From an uncultured Halomonas sp. (GTDB taxonomy: Bacteria; Pseudomonadota; Gammaproteobacteria; Pseudomonadales; Halomonadaceae): a stretch of DNA of 64,000 bases. This document shows, piece by piece, positions 18,123 to 28,500 of the stretch (the stretch's first letter is position 1; each line of letters starts with the position of its first letter). The position numbers and the translations under genes were made by a program. The DNA lies in NCBI RefSeq assembly GCF_947500835.1, contig NZ_CANMTQ010000007.1, forward strand, positions 62,001 to 126,000. The letters run 5' to 3'. The notes under the pieces are model-generated. The model was not told the origin of the DNA and searched no databases. It saw only the letters and a program-made list of their open reading frames with translations.

Positions 18123-19955
18123 TCAAGAACGCAGCCAGTTACGCAGCTTCAGCAATAGCAGCTCGCCATCGCTGAGGGCGGCGCGTTCATCCAGCACCTC
18201 GCTGAGCAGATCGGGCCGGTCAGTGATGATGTTGTCGACGCCCAGATCGATAAGGCGCGACATTTCCGCCTGGCCATTCACTGTCCAGGTGTGCAGTTGA
18301 TATTCGTGACGCTGTGCCGCTCTGACGGAGGCCGGCGTTACTCGATTATGGCGCAAGCCGAGGGCATCGAATAAACGTCTATCCATGCCACCGCGTACGA
18401 CAAATTGGGCGAAAAGCGTGGTACGCAGTTGCGGCGCAAGACGCTTGGCTTCGGCAAGCGCTACTGGAGAAAGGGAAGCCAGAATCACATCGTCAGCGGG
18501 AACCACTGATAGCTTGTCGATCACAGCGGCGGCAAGCGCCTTTTCATTCCCCCGAGCCGGCTTGAGTTCGACATAAAGCTTGATGCGACCTCTAGCCAGA
18601 TTAATGACTTCATCGAGGGTGGGAATCCGGCTATCAACGAAGACATCCCCGAACCAACTGCCCACATCGACCAGCAGCGCCTCTTCCAGGGTCATATCGG
18701 ACAAAGACCGGTTAAGGGTCGTCAAGCGACGAAGATTATTGTCATGAGAAACCACGATTTCCTTGTCTCGCGTCAGTCGCACATCGAATTCGACATAATC
18801 GGCCCCGTCCTCGATGGCCTGCTCAAACGCTGCCAGGGTGTTTTCCGGCGCCTTGAATGAGTTGCCGCGGTGGGCAGTAATATCGACACGATCACGAATC
18901 TCGAAGCTCGTTAGCGCCGCTGCTGCCTGGCTTAACGCCAAGGCTAAAATGAAGGCTTCCGCCCCCCAGGCCACCCAGGCGGGATAGCTGCTGTCGGGCG
19001 GCGCTTGAGGTTTGGGTCGTTGTTGTGCAAGGCGCAGATAGACACAGGCAAGCAAGAGACTGTTGACCGCCACACCAATGAACGTCGTGGCCAGGGTCAG
19101 CAGAGCATAGAGAGTCAGATAGGCCAGTGTGGCCGGAATCAGTATCGCACTGCGCTCCGGCAGCCAACCTAGCAAGGGGGTGATCAAGGCATCGAATAGG
19201 CTGGTAATGCTTATCGGCAAGGCGACGATCACCAGCACCGGAAGAGCAATCGGCAGCGCTAAGCGTCGTTTATTTCCTTTGGTCAGCTCGTGGCTGCGGG
19301 CCAATGCACGACGCGTCGAGACAGTCTCAAGGATCAATACCGGCAGGGCCAGGGACCAGCGTAGATAAAGTCGCGCTGCGAACCAAAGCCAAAGCAGCAC
19401 GAAAGGCAGGCCACTAGCTACAAAAAACCACCATTCCCGAGGTTTGACTCGCAGCACATAGTAGCTTTCCATCCCACCCAGCAACCACTGATAGAGCAAG
19501 ACAAGAGCAATGAGAAAGGGCAGTGCAAGCAGCAGATGGGTAGCAACTTGTAGTAGTGCCAAGGTGGTGGTAGCAAAAAACCGTCGCGCAACGTTCCATA
19601 ATGCTTCCAGCGCAATGCGATAGCGACTGGCGCCAGGGTGCACCGCGACCAGCAGCATGCCGGCCTGTTGCAAGAACAGAATCAGGAAGGTGGTTCCGAT
19701 GGCAACCAGCAACCAGAGTAACCCTATCGGGGAAAGCGCGATGTCGAGCAGCTGGCCGTTAGTGAATACAGGGCGTCCGATCCGCCTCAATAGTGCGGCT
19801 AGTGCTGTCGCGGAAGTAGGCAGCAGCAGGGTAGTCGCCAGAAGCGTGAAAAACAGATGAAAGGCGATCAAAGGTCGCCAGTGTTCGCGTAACGAAGCAA
19901 CCACTGCCTTCAGCAAGTGGCGTGGCGTCAGGGTGAGAGAGTTCTGGTCAGGCAT
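18123..19955 (-). CDS. Membrane-anchored glycerophosphodiester phosphodiesterase
   Basis: The 610-residue protein has a long N-terminal membrane region (about residues 25-350, roughly eight segments; GPDPase_memb type) joined to a C-terminal GDPD TIM barrel. Catalytic motifs are AHRGNSFKAPENT with H362, then EFDVRLTRD, the second histidine in VVSHDNNLRR, LYVELK, HTWTVN and NIITDRPD. It would hydrolyse glycerophosphodiesters from phospholipid turnover to glycerol-3-phosphate and an alcohol; the topology of the catalytic domain is not certain. The ribosome site is weak. It ends beside the terminator shared with ppsA. Confidence 0.88.
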   Translation of the reverse strand: MPDQNSLTLTPRHLLKAVVASLREHWRPLIAFHLFFTLLATTLLLPTSATALAALLRRIGRPVFTNGQLLDIALSPIGLLWLLVAIGTTFLILFLQQAGMLLVAVHPGASRYRIALEALWNVARRFFATTTLALLQVATHLLLALPFLIALVLLYQWLLGGMESYYVLRVKPREWWFFVASGLPFVLLWLWFAARLYLRWSLALPVLILETVSTRRALARSHELTKGNKRRLALPIALPVLVIVALPISITSLFDALITPLLGWLPERSAILIPATLAYLTLYALLTLATTFIGVAVNSLLLACVYLRLAQQRPKPQAPPDSSYPAWVAWGAEAFILALALSQAAAALTSFEIRDRVDITAHRGNSFKAPENTLAAFEQAIEDGADYVEFDVRLTRDKEIVVSHDNNLRRLTTLNRSLSDMTLEEALLVDVGSWFGDVFVDSRIPTLDEVINLARGRIKLYVELKPARGNEKALAAAVIDKLSVVPADDVILASLSPVALAEAKRLAPQLRTTLFAQFVVRGGMDRRLFDALGLRHNRVTPASVRAAQRHEYQLHTWTVNGQAEMSRLIDLGVDNIITDRPDLLSEVLDERAALSDGELLLLKLRNWLRS

Positions 19956-20040
19956 AGGTCCAGCGTCTCATTCCATACTTGGTATTACAAACCTCACTCT
20001 TGCAAGAGCAAACATTGAGACGCTTGCATTTTTCTATGAC

Positions 20041-20529
20041 TTAGTCGCCTAACGCTAGGCGTTCTTCTGCAATCAGAATGCCGTTGTTGTCCGCGTATAG
20101 CCACTGCCCTGGATGAATGGTAACCCCGGCAAAGGTAACAGGAATGTCGCGTTGACCTTCGCCACGTTTTTCGCTGCGCCGGGGGTGGGCGCTTAGCGCC
20201 TGCACGCCAAGTTCGATCTCCGCCAGTACCTCTATGTCCCGCACGCAGCCGAACATGAGAACGCCAGCCCAGCCATTGGCAGCGGCCTTTTCCGCGAGCA
20301 TGTCGCCGAGCATCGCACAGCGCAGCGAGCCGCCAGCGTCCACCACCAGCACCGCACCTTCGCCCGGCTCGCTCACTGCTTCCTTGACCCGGGAATTATC
20401 CTCGAAGCATTTGATGGTCTTTACCGGACCATAAAAAGCATCAATGCCACCAAAGTTGACGAACAGAGGATCAAGGATCTGAACCTCCGGGTAAGCATCA
20501 CAGATATCCGGCGTCACGATAGCAGGCAT
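20041..20529 (-). CDS. rraA: RraA-family protein (RNase E activity regulator or HMG/oxaloacetate-type aldolase)
   Basis: This 162-residue protein has the family core [15 protein letters not shown] and GCVRDIEVL, and [20 protein letters not shown] near the N terminus. RraA binds RNase E and slows RNA decay in E. coli; close relatives are class II 4-hydroxy-4-methyl-2-oxoglutarate aldolases, and the conserved G-D-x(20)-R-D residues shared with the aldolases are present. Sequence alone does not separate the two. AAGGAAG precedes the ATG. It is a single gene with no pathway neighbours, which slightly favours RraA. Confidence 0.8.
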   Translation of the reverse strand: MPAIVTPDICDAYPEVQILDPLFVNFGGIDAFYGPVKTIKCFEDNSRVKEAVSEPGEGAVLVVDAGGSLRCAMLGDMLAEKAAANGWAGVLMFGCVRDIEVLAEIELGVQALSAHPRRSEKRGEGQRDIPVTFAGVTIHPGQWLYADNNGILIAEERLALGD

Positions 20530-20642
20530 GGCAGGCTTCCTTGTAGGGTCTTGTGAACACGTTACTTATGGAATTTTAAAGGCTATAACGCCCAGGTAGA
20601 TACGAACTGACGCAAGCGTCACAGAAGTTAAACGTCTCGTTT

Positions 20643-21248
20643 TCAGAATTTAAAACCTGCCGAGGCGGTAAATGTATCGATCTTGTAGTCACTATCGAAG
20701 TCATAACGCTCGTACTCGGCACGTACCAGGAATGGATCGAAGTTGAACTGAGCGCCGGCGCCATAAACCGGATCGGTGCCGTCTTGATCGTCCAGATCGA
20801 CATCCAGGCCACCCAGGTTGCCATCGACATCGGTTTTCCACTTGGCGATACCGGCCTTGGCAAATAGCGTGAACCAGGAGGTGAGCGGTAGCTTGCCCAT
20901 TGCGCTGATCCCGTAGGCATCTGATTCCAGATCGGTGCTGGCATCGTTGCTCCCCTTCAGGCGAGTACGTCCAAGGTCGGCGTAGAACAATTCGGTGGCG
21001 AAATACGGATTGAACTCAAAGCCCACGAACCCCTTGAAGACATTATCGTCGTCGTCATCGAGATCGAAGTCCTCGACGCCGTCGGAAATGAAGTCGCCTG
21101 CTTCATCGCTGTCATTTTTCAAAGAGCTGAAACCCGTACCGATTCCTACATACAAGCCATCTGCGTTAGGTGCCGCCATTGCCGAGGATGCAAAGGCGAT
21201 CATGGTGGTAGATGCGCAGAAAGCGGCCACCAGCGTTTTGCGTTTCAT
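20643..21248 (-). CDS. Outer-membrane beta-barrel protein (OmpA-like transmembrane/OMP_b-brl type)
   Basis: The 201-residue precursor has a clear signal peptide (MKRKTLVAAFCASTTMIAFA, then SSAMA, cut before APN). The rest is alternating aromatic beta strands such as GLYVGIGTGFSSL, VFKGFVGFEF, FALFAK-like SWFTLFAKAGIAKW and VRAEYERYDF. It ends in FKF, the terminal Phe expected for BAM-dependent insertion. Predicted outer loops are very acidic, including DLDDDDD, which fits a halophile. About eight strands suggest a small OmpA-like barrel without the peptidoglycan-binding domain. GGAGTG precedes the ATG. Its role is unknown, with adhesion, structure or a small pore all possible. Confidence 0.8.
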   Translation of the reverse strand: MKRKTLVAAFCASTTMIAFASSAMAAPNADGLYVGIGTGFSSLKNDSDEAGDFISDGVEDFDLDDDDDNVFKGFVGFEFNPYFATELFYADLGRTRLKGSNDASTDLESDAYGISAMGKLPLTSWFTLFAKAGIAKWKTDVDGNLGGLDVDLDDQDGTDPVYGAGAQFNFDPFLVRAEYERYDFDSDYKIDTFTASAGFKF

Positions 21249-21404
21249 GAGTACACTCCAAAATATTGACGCCAGCGAAATCCGTGATCATCAAACGATA
21301 CGCTGACAAGAACCGACTTGTCGCCGGTAGATCGTTAGGCCTGAAATTAATCCGAACACTGTTCGGTTACAAGGTTGAAAACCTCAAACAGCGTAAATTT
21401 TTGT

Positions 21405-21437
21405 TATAAAAAAAGCGCTCCGATCAACGGAGCGCTT
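21405..21437 (-). terminator. Rho-independent terminator of acnB
   Basis: AAGCGCTCCG and CGGAGCGCTT form a perfect 10-bp stem with a 5-nt loop. On the minus strand the stem is followed by a run of Ts (the A-run near 21407-21414 on the plus strand). It lies ~60 bp past the acnB stop. Confidence 0.85.
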
Positions 21438-21498
21438 CTGTGGTCGATTCGGAACCGCTAAGGATTCCATCGATGTTGCGAGCATCGGAATCGATAGG

Positions 21499-24102
21499 TC
21501 ATGCTTCCTGTGCGACAGGAATCACGTTTGAGGCCGCCTTCTGAAACTCCTCGATTTCATGAAAATTCATGTACCGGTAGATCTCTCCGGCCATGGCGTT
21601 GAACTCACCCATGTACCCCTGGTATTCCTCGACCGTGGGGAGGCGACCCACGACGGCGGCGACTGCTGCCAGTTCCGCTGAGGCCAGGTAGACATTGGCA
21701 CCATCTCCCAGGCGATTGGGGAAGTTACGGGTCGAGGTCGAGACTACGGTGGACTTTGGTGCTACGCGAGCCTGGTTGCCCATGCACAATGAACAACCTG
21801 GCATTTCCATCCGTGCGCCTGCGCGCCCATAGATTCCGTAATAGCCTTCCTCGGTCAGCTGATGCTGATCCATCCGGGTGGGTGGCGCCAGCCATAGGCG
21901 AGTCTTAAGACTACCTGCCGGTTGCTTTTCCAGCAACTTCCCGGCGGCACGAAAATGACCAATATTGGTCATGCATGAGCCGATGAAGACTTCATCGATC
22001 TTCTCGCCAGCAACATCCGAGAGCAGACGCGCATCATCCGGGTCGTTAGGCGCGCACAGCACCGGCTCGGTGATGTCCGCAAGATCGATCTCGATGATCT
22101 CGGCGTACTCCGCATCTGCGTCGGCGCGCATCAGGCTTGGATTGTCCAGCCACTCCTGCATTGCCAGGATACGACGCTCCAGGGTACGACGATCGCCATA
22201 GCCATTGTCGATCATCCATTTGAGCAGGGTGACGTTCGAGGTCAGATACTCGCTGATGCTCTCTTCGGAAAGCGTAATGGTGCATCCCGCCGCACTACGC
22301 TCTGCAGAAGCATCGGAAAGCTCGAAAGCCTGCTCGGCGGTGAGATCCTCAAGCCCTTCGATTTCCAGTACTCGACCGGAGAAAGCGTTCTTCTTGCCGG
22401 ACTTCTCGACGGTGAGCAGGCCTTGCTTGATGGCATACAGCGGGATGGCATGGACCAGGTCCCGCAGGGTGATGCCTGGCTGGCGTTTGCCCTTGAAGCG
22501 CACCAGAATCGATTCCGGCATGTCCAGGGGCATGACGCCGGTGGCCGCGGCAAAGGCGACCAGACCTGAGCCCGCCGGGAAGGAAATGCCCATGGGGAAG
22601 CGGGTGTGGGAATCGCCACCGGTGCCCACGGTGTCCGGCAGCAGCATGCGGTTGAGCCAGGAGTGGATGATGCCATCCCCTGGGCGCAGCGAAACGCCGC
22701 CACGATTCATGATGAAATCCGGCAGGGTGTGGTGAGTTTCCACGTCCACGGGCTTGGGATAGGCGGCGGTGTGACAGAACGACTGCATCACCAGATCCGC
22801 CTGGAAGCCCAGGCAGGCCAAGTCCTTCAGTTCGTCCCGGGTCATGGGACCGGTGGTGTCCTGAGAGCCGACGGTGGTCATTTTCGGCTCGCAGTACATG
22901 CCCGGACGTACGCCGTCCATGCCGCAGGCCTTGCCGACCATTTTCTGGGCCAGAGTGAATCCCTTGCCGGTATCCGCGGGCTGCTCCGGCGTCTTGAACA
23001 CTTCGGATGGCCCGAGGCCGAGTTCGCTGCGTGCCTTGTCTGTCAGGCCGCGGCCGATGATCAATGGAATGCGGCCACCGGCACGCACTTCGTCGAGAAT
23101 GACGCGAGTCTTGAGCTCGAAAGTACTCAGCAGTTCATCGGTATCGTGCTTGCAGACCTTGCCTTCATAGGGATAGACATCGATCACATCGCCCATGGCC
23201 ATCTTGGAGACATCCATCTCGATTGGCAGGGCGCCGGCATCTTCCATGGTGTTGAAGAAGATTGGTGCTATCTTGCCGCCGAAGCAGAAGCCACCGGCCC
23301 GCTTGTTGGGCACGAAGGGGATGTCGTCACCGAAGAACCACAGCACCGAGTTGGTGGCGGACTTTCGCGAAGAGCCGGTGCCCACCACGTCGCCCACATA
23401 AGCGACCGGGTAGCCCTTGGCCTTGACCGCCTCGATCTGCTCGAGGGGCCCCTTGGCGCCGGGCTCGATTGGCTCGATGCCCTCCCGGGGGTTCTTCAGC
23501 ATGGCGTTGGCGTGCAGCGGGATGTCCGGGCGCGACCAGGCATCCGGCGCCGGCGATAGATCGTCGGTATTGGTCTCGCCAGGCACCTTGAAGACCGCCA
23601 GAGTTATCTTGTCGTCGAGCTTGGGCTTGGCCAGAAACCATTCGGCTTCCGCCCAGGACTGGAGGACATCCTTGGCCACCGCGCTGCCTTTCCTTGCACG
23701 CTCGGCCACGTCATGAAAGGCGTCGAACATCAGCAGGGTGTGCTTGAGCTGTTCCCCGGCCTCCTTGGCGAGCGCATCGTCATCCAGCAGTTCCACCAGG
23801 GTCGTGATGTTGTAGCCGCCCTGCATGGTGCCCAGCAGCTTGACCGCATGAATCTTGTCGATTAGCGGTGACTCAACTTCTCCCCTGGCAATCGCGCTCA
23901 AAAACCCCGCCTTGATGTAAGCAGCTTCATCGACGCCCGGCGGCACACGATCGGTGATCAGCTCCAACAAGAATTGCTCTTCTCCGGGAGTCGGCGACTT
24001 GAGCAGTTCAATCAATGCGATTGTCTGCTCAGCGTTCAGCGGCTTGGGCGGCACGCCGTCGGCGGCACGCTCCTTGGCATGGTGACGATAGGCTTCAAGC
24101 AC
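21499..24102 (-). CDS. acnB: Aconitate hydratase B
   Basis: This 867-residue enzyme interconverts citrate and isocitrate in the TCA cycle and can also act on 2-methylisocitrate. It has the AcnB domain order, with the N-terminal HEAT-like domain (GTMQGGYNI), the swivel domain ([20 protein letters not shown]) and the catalytic core. The 4Fe-4S ligands are C710 in [14 protein letters not shown] and C770/C773 in [11 protein letters not shown], nearly the same numbering as E. coli AcnB (865 residues). The start is GTG 24102 with AAGGA 8 nt upstream; the frame continues to an ATG at 24258, but those 52 residues do not belong to the family. Monocistronic, with its own terminator. Confidence 0.97.
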   Translation of the reverse strand: MLEAYRHHAKERAADGVPPKPLNAEQTIALIELLKSPTPGEEQFLLELITDRVPPGVDEAAYIKAGFLSAIARGEVESPLIDKIHAVKLLGTMQGGYNITTLVELLDDDALAKEAGEQLKHTLLMFDAFHDVAERARKGSAVAKDVLQSWAEAEWFLAKPKLDDKITLAVFKVPGETNTDDLSPAPDAWSRPDIPLHANAMLKNPREGIEPIEPGAKGPLEQIEAVKAKGYPVAYVGDVVGTGSSRKSATNSVLWFFGDDIPFVPNKRAGGFCFGGKIAPIFFNTMEDAGALPIEMDVSKMAMGDVIDVYPYEGKVCKHDTDELLSTFELKTRVILDEVRAGGRIPLIIGRGLTDKARSELGLGPSEVFKTPEQPADTGKGFTLAQKMVGKACGMDGVRPGMYCEPKMTTVGSQDTTGPMTRDELKDLACLGFQADLVMQSFCHTAAYPKPVDVETHHTLPDFIMNRGGVSLRPGDGIIHSWLNRMLLPDTVGTGGDSHTRFPMGISFPAGSGLVAFAAATGVMPLDMPESILVRFKGKRQPGITLRDLVHAIPLYAIKQGLLTVEKSGKKNAFSGRVLEIEGLEDLTAEQAFELSDASAERSAAGCTITLSEESISEYLTSNVTLLKWMIDNGYGDRRTLERRILAMQEWLDNPSLMRADADAEYAEIIEIDLADITEPVLCAPNDPDDARLLSDVAGEKIDEVFIGSCMTNIGHFRAAGKLLEKQPAGSLKTRLWLAPPTRMDQHQLTEEGYYGIYGRAGARMEMPGCSLCMGNQARVAPKSTVVSTSTRNFPNRLGDGANVYLASAELAAVAAVVGRLPTVEEYQGYMGEFNAMAGEIYRYMNFHEIEEFQKAASNVIPVAQEA

Positions 24103-24353
24103 GATGGGATCCTTTTCGATTTTCAGGTAGCCATGGGCAAAACCGCGACGATGGGGCGTCGTCGGCGCAGAATGAGCGCTTGCGAAGTTTCGCTTATGGG
24201 GGCGTGCATGGTACGAGAAATTGTCGACAATGTTAAGAGAGCCGCATCTCCGAGTCATTCGACGTTGATTTTGCTCGGAATCACGCTTTTTACTTTTTTG
24301 TCTGTCGCTGGCCGAGGTTTAGCGCGCTACCATGGATTACCGAGGAGAATAGA

Positions 24354-24794
24354 ATGGGACAATCTATCGTTTCGCCTTGCGTTGGGCTTTGCTCCACGAC
24401 ACTTGGAGATCCCGTTTGTCGTGGCTGTCAGCGTACGGAAGGCGAGATTCGTGATTGGTTCGGTTATGCCGACGAACAGCGCCGCAAGCGCATGATCGAA
24501 CTAGACAGGTTGCGCGAGCGTATTGCGAGCGACTACCTGACAATTCAGAACGCCGCTTTACTGCAAGCTCAGCTTGAGCGGTATCGTATCCGCTTTCGTG
24601 ACGATCAACCGCCGCTGTCTCGAGCCATTGAACTGCTACGTGTAGGGCGTACGCGCATTCGCGATCTTTCTCGCTATGGTTTGCAGCCCAAGGGTAAAGG
24701 GTTGCGACTTTCCGCCGATGAACTGCATGAGGCCATCACGCGTGCATTGCTCGAGCATGCTGAATCCCGCCGCCTGACCCTGGAGCTCGAGTGA
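24354..24794 (+). CDS. DUF1289 cysteine-motif protein
   Basis: The 146-residue protein begins with the DUF1289 motif: SPCVGLCSTTLGDPVCRGCQ followed by RTEGEIRDW. Four cysteines (C9, C13, C22, C25) could bind a metal ion or an iron-sulfur centre. The remaining ~100 residues are helical and charged, an extension not seen in the shortest family members. GAGGAGAA precedes the ATG. miaE starts 6 bp after its stop, so the two are probably co-transcribed. No function is established for the family to my knowledge. Confidence 0.8.
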   Translation: MGQSIVSPCVGLCSTTLGDPVCRGCQRTEGEIRDWFGYADEQRRKRMIELDRLRERIASDYLTIQNAALLQAQLERYRIRFRDDQPPLSRAIELLRVGRTRIRDLSRYGLQPKGKGLRLSADELHEAITRALLEHAESRRLTLELE

Positions 24795-24800
24795 TCCGAG

Positions 24801-25439
24801 ATGATGAAAACGACGTCTGAATCCACTGCCATGTTGTTGCCTGCGGAGTTGCTGGCATTCTTGCCTTGTGCCACGCCAAAGGCCTGGGTCGAAGCGGCCC
24901 TTGCTAATCCGAGTCTGCTGCTGATCGATCATGCGCAGTGCGAGAAAAAGGCAGCGTCCACGGCGATGAGCCTGATGTATCGCTATGTCGAACATCCGTT
25001 GTTGTTGACCAAGATGTCACAGCTCGCCCGGGAAGAGCTTCTGCATTTCGAGCAGGTGGTCAAGCTCATGGAAGGACGAGGCGTTGCCTATCGGCATATC
25101 GGTGCGTCGCGCTATGCCGCGGGTTTGCGGGAGGGGGTTCGTCGGGACGATCCGCAGCGGTTGATCGATGTGTTGATCGTGGGAGCCTTCATCGAAGCGC
25201 GAAGCTGCGAGCGCTTTGCATGCTTGATTCCTTATCTAGATGATGAACTAGGCAAGTTTTATCGTGGGTTAGTGAAGTCGGAGGGTCGTCACTACGAAGA
25301 TTACCTGATGCTGGCGCGGCACTACGCCACCGAGCCCATAGAAGAACGTATTGCTTTTTTTGCAGAACGGGAGAGAGCGCTGATTGAGGCGCCAGATCCT
25401 GTTTTCCGTTTTCATAGCGGCTTGCCATTGGCAGCCTAG
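24801..25439 (+). CDS. miaE: tRNA hydroxylase MiaE (ms2io6A formation)
   Basis: This 212-residue non-haem diiron enzyme hydroxylates the isopentenyl group of ms2i6A-37 in tRNAs reading U-starting codons. The ferritin-like fold shows its ligand motifs in order: IDHAQCEKKAAS, REELLHFEQV, GAFIEARSCERF and KSEGRHYEDY. It depends on MiaA and MiaB modifying the tRNA first; neither is in the window. The start could be ATG 24801 or 24804. The ribosome site is weak, so translational coupling to the DUF1289 gene 6 bp upstream is likely. Confidence 0.9.
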   Translation: MMKTTSESTAMLLPAELLAFLPCATPKAWVEAALANPSLLLIDHAQCEKKAASTAMSLMYRYVEHPLLLTKMSQLAREELLHFEQVVKLMEGRGVAYRHIGASRYAAGLREGVRRDDPQRLIDVLIVGAFIEARSCERFACLIPYLDDELGKFYRGLVKSEGRHYEDYLMLARHYATEPIEERIAFFAERERALIEAPDPVFRFHSGLPLAA

Positions 25440-25514
25440 ATGAAATGCCTATGTGGAATGCGCGGTGACAGGCAAACACATGACGGCATCATGACACTGT
25501 AGGAAACCATAATA

Positions 25515-28500
25515 ATGATACGCGATACATCCGCCACAACCCAGTTGACACTGTTCGGCCACTTCTCGCTAAGCGTTGGTGACGATGTGCTGACACAGTT
25601 CAGCTATGACAAGGTCAAGGCGTTGCTGATCTATCTGTTGCTCAATGAACAGCAGGTCAATCGTGCGACGTTGGCGGAGTTGTTATGGCCTGATCAAGGA
25701 CTTTCTTCAGGACGCACCAATTTGCGTCATGCGCTTCATTGTCTGCGTCAAAGCCTGGGTGAGGAGGCGGATCAGGTATTGACGGTAACGCGTCAGACCA
25801 TTGCCTTTGCGTTACCGCAGCAGTGGCGTCTGGATCTGCATCATGTCGAGCAGCTGCTGGCGGAGCCTGCCAATACTCAAGGGTTGGAACAGCTGTTGGC
25901 GCTTTATCGCGGCGATCTCGCCGAAGAATTGCAGCTCAACCAATGCGTCGACTATCAGCGTTGGCTAGTGCGCCTGCGCGGTGAATGGCGCCAGCGCGTC
26001 ATTGCCTATGCGGAGAAGGTGCTGACCACAGCCGGTGAACTCGACGATGAATTGTTGCGTACCTTGGTTAGCCGCTTTTCCGGATATGCCCCTTTCCATG
26101 AGCGACTGATGCATCAGTTGATCGATCAGGATCAACCCGCTGCCGCCCACGAAGAATATAATGCCTATCTACAACTGCTGGCGCTTTCCGGGCAGCAGCC
26201 GGATCCGGATATTCTGCACCTTGCCCGGCATTGGACCAATGGCAAAGGCGATGTCCAGCGTCCGTCGTCTCAAACCGCTTACGTACGCGCCCTCGATTCG
26301 GAAAGCGAACCGCTGCGCGATGACGAAATCGAGCAGCGTCAGCTGTCGGTCATGGCGATCAGGCTGCGCCTCAATGACGAGCGTGACCAGCGCCCCGAGG
26401 TGCGGGCCTGTTTGACGCTGCAGATCGAGTTGCTGCGCTGGCTCGAGCAGCAGTGCCATCACCTGGGGGGCTTTTGGTTACCCGGCGTTACTGGCGGCAT
26501 GGGACTAGCTTGTTTCGGTACCCACGGGCCGGCGCATCAGCTGACCGAGCTGGTGGCCCTCTATGAGCATTGTCGGAGGGCGTTACCCGAGGAAGTAACG
26601 CGGCATTGGTCCGAAGAGACGCCACAGCCTTCCTTTGATCTGGCGGCCGGGCTCGATAGCGGCCGCGTGGTGTACCTGCCTGAGCGACGTCTGGTCGATC
26701 CCCTTGGCCAGGTTAGTCAGCGCGCGCTGGAGTTGATGGGAGCCGCGGAGGGGAGTGAGCTCGTGATTTCCCAGGTAGCCAGTCAGCACATGCCTCCAGC
26801 GCTCGATCTTCAGCCCCGACTCTCCACTCGCGTACTGGCCTGTGACGGCAGGGTGCGCCTGCGTGCATTGGTGTTGGGCGTCAACATGAACGGACGTGAT
26901 GCGCTGCAACCGATTCTGATTGGTCGCGAGAACGCCTTGCGCAAACTGCGGGATGCGCTTGCCCGAGCCGGCATCGGTCTGCGTCAAAGCGTATTGGTGC
27001 AGGGCGCCTCGGGGATGGGCAAATCCGCCTTGATGGTAGGGTTTCGCCAGTTGGAACAGAGTCAGGATACCACTATCTGTTGGCAGTCCATGACTCGCAT
27101 GTCGATGCAAGAGCCCTATGGTGTGGCGTGTTCGTTATTGCGCTGGTATGCAGGTGATGAGGCGAGTAGCGACATACTGCAAGGACTTTTGAGCGATAGC
27201 GCTGATGCCTCGATCCTTGAGGACGTGGAACGCTATCACTTGTTGCAGCAAGCGCTGCAGGTGGCGCCAGTCGAGCGCAACGCCTCAAAAGGGCTTGATG
27301 GCGAGCTCAATAATGAAGCGGTCGAATTGGTCATTCGATTGCTGCATCGTCTGATCGAGCACGCCACTCGGGATAAACCACTGGTCCTGATGATCGACGA
27401 CCTGCAGTGGATCGATGAGCTTTCTCTCAAGGTGCTGTCAGGCCTGCAAGCGCGGCTACCCATCAATTGTCCGTTCTTGCTCGTGGCCAGTATACGTGGG
27501 CAAGAGCCTTTACCCATCAGACTGCATTGGGATCAGCAAATCCTGTTGACTCAGCTCGATGCGGTTCAGTCGTCGCGCCTATTGGTTCATCTGGCCAAGC
27601 ATTATCGCTTACATCTCACGCCGCGACTGCGGAATCAGATTATCGAGCGCTGTGAAGGCGTACCGCTATATTTGCAGGAGGTGTGTCGACGTCTTGACAG
27701 CAATCGTCGTGAAGGCCGCAGCCTGCAGATCGATGAGCTTCCTCAGGGGTTGTTGGGGCTGCTTGCCAGTCGCATCGACCAGCTTGATGGCGATCGTCCG
27801 ATAGCCCATGTCGCTGCCGTGCTCGGACGCCAATTCCGGCTTGATTTTCTGCGTCAGTGCAGCCCCGTCGAAGAGGCCCGCCTCAAGCTGGCGCTGGAGC
27901 AGATGCAGCGTCTGGAAATCATCGAAACTTGTACCGCACAAGGCGAGTACGACTATCAGTTTACCCATCCATTGCTGCAGGAAGCGGCTTATCTATCCTG
28001 CCCGACGGATATCAGAGAAGCGATTCACCAGCAGGTAGTGACGCTGATCGAAGAGCATTATCCCATCTATATCAGCCGTCACCCTGACGATTTTGCGTTA
28101 CATCTACATAGAAGCGGCTACCACGCCCGGGGTGCGCGTTATTTCGAGCTGGCTGCTCGGGAAGCCTTGAAGATAAGCGCCAACCGCATGGCCATGCGCA
28201 TGGCGGACGCGGGCTTGACGAGCCTGCAGAGCGTACACGGACAGGAAGAGCGTGAAATCAGTCTTCTCACTGTCAAGGGGCAGGCTGCTCTGGCGCTGGA
28301 GGGGCATGGTTCTCCTACTGCCCACGACAGCTTCGTTCGTGCTCAAGAGGTGCTTGAAAAGACACCCAGCGTCGACGAGGAGACCGAGCTCGAGCAACGG
28401 TTTCTGGTCAATTGGGGGCTCTGGGTTGGCTGCAGTCAACGCCATGCCAATGCCGATGCCTTTTCCCTGGCGTCACGTTTGACCACGCTGGCAGGATTAC

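Noticed and set aside
25445..25489. Possible third copy of the palindromic element after miaE
   Set aside because: It shares only AAATGCCT and GCGCGGTG fragments, and its ATGCC/GGCAT and ATGTG/CACAT pairs are short. Too weak to call.
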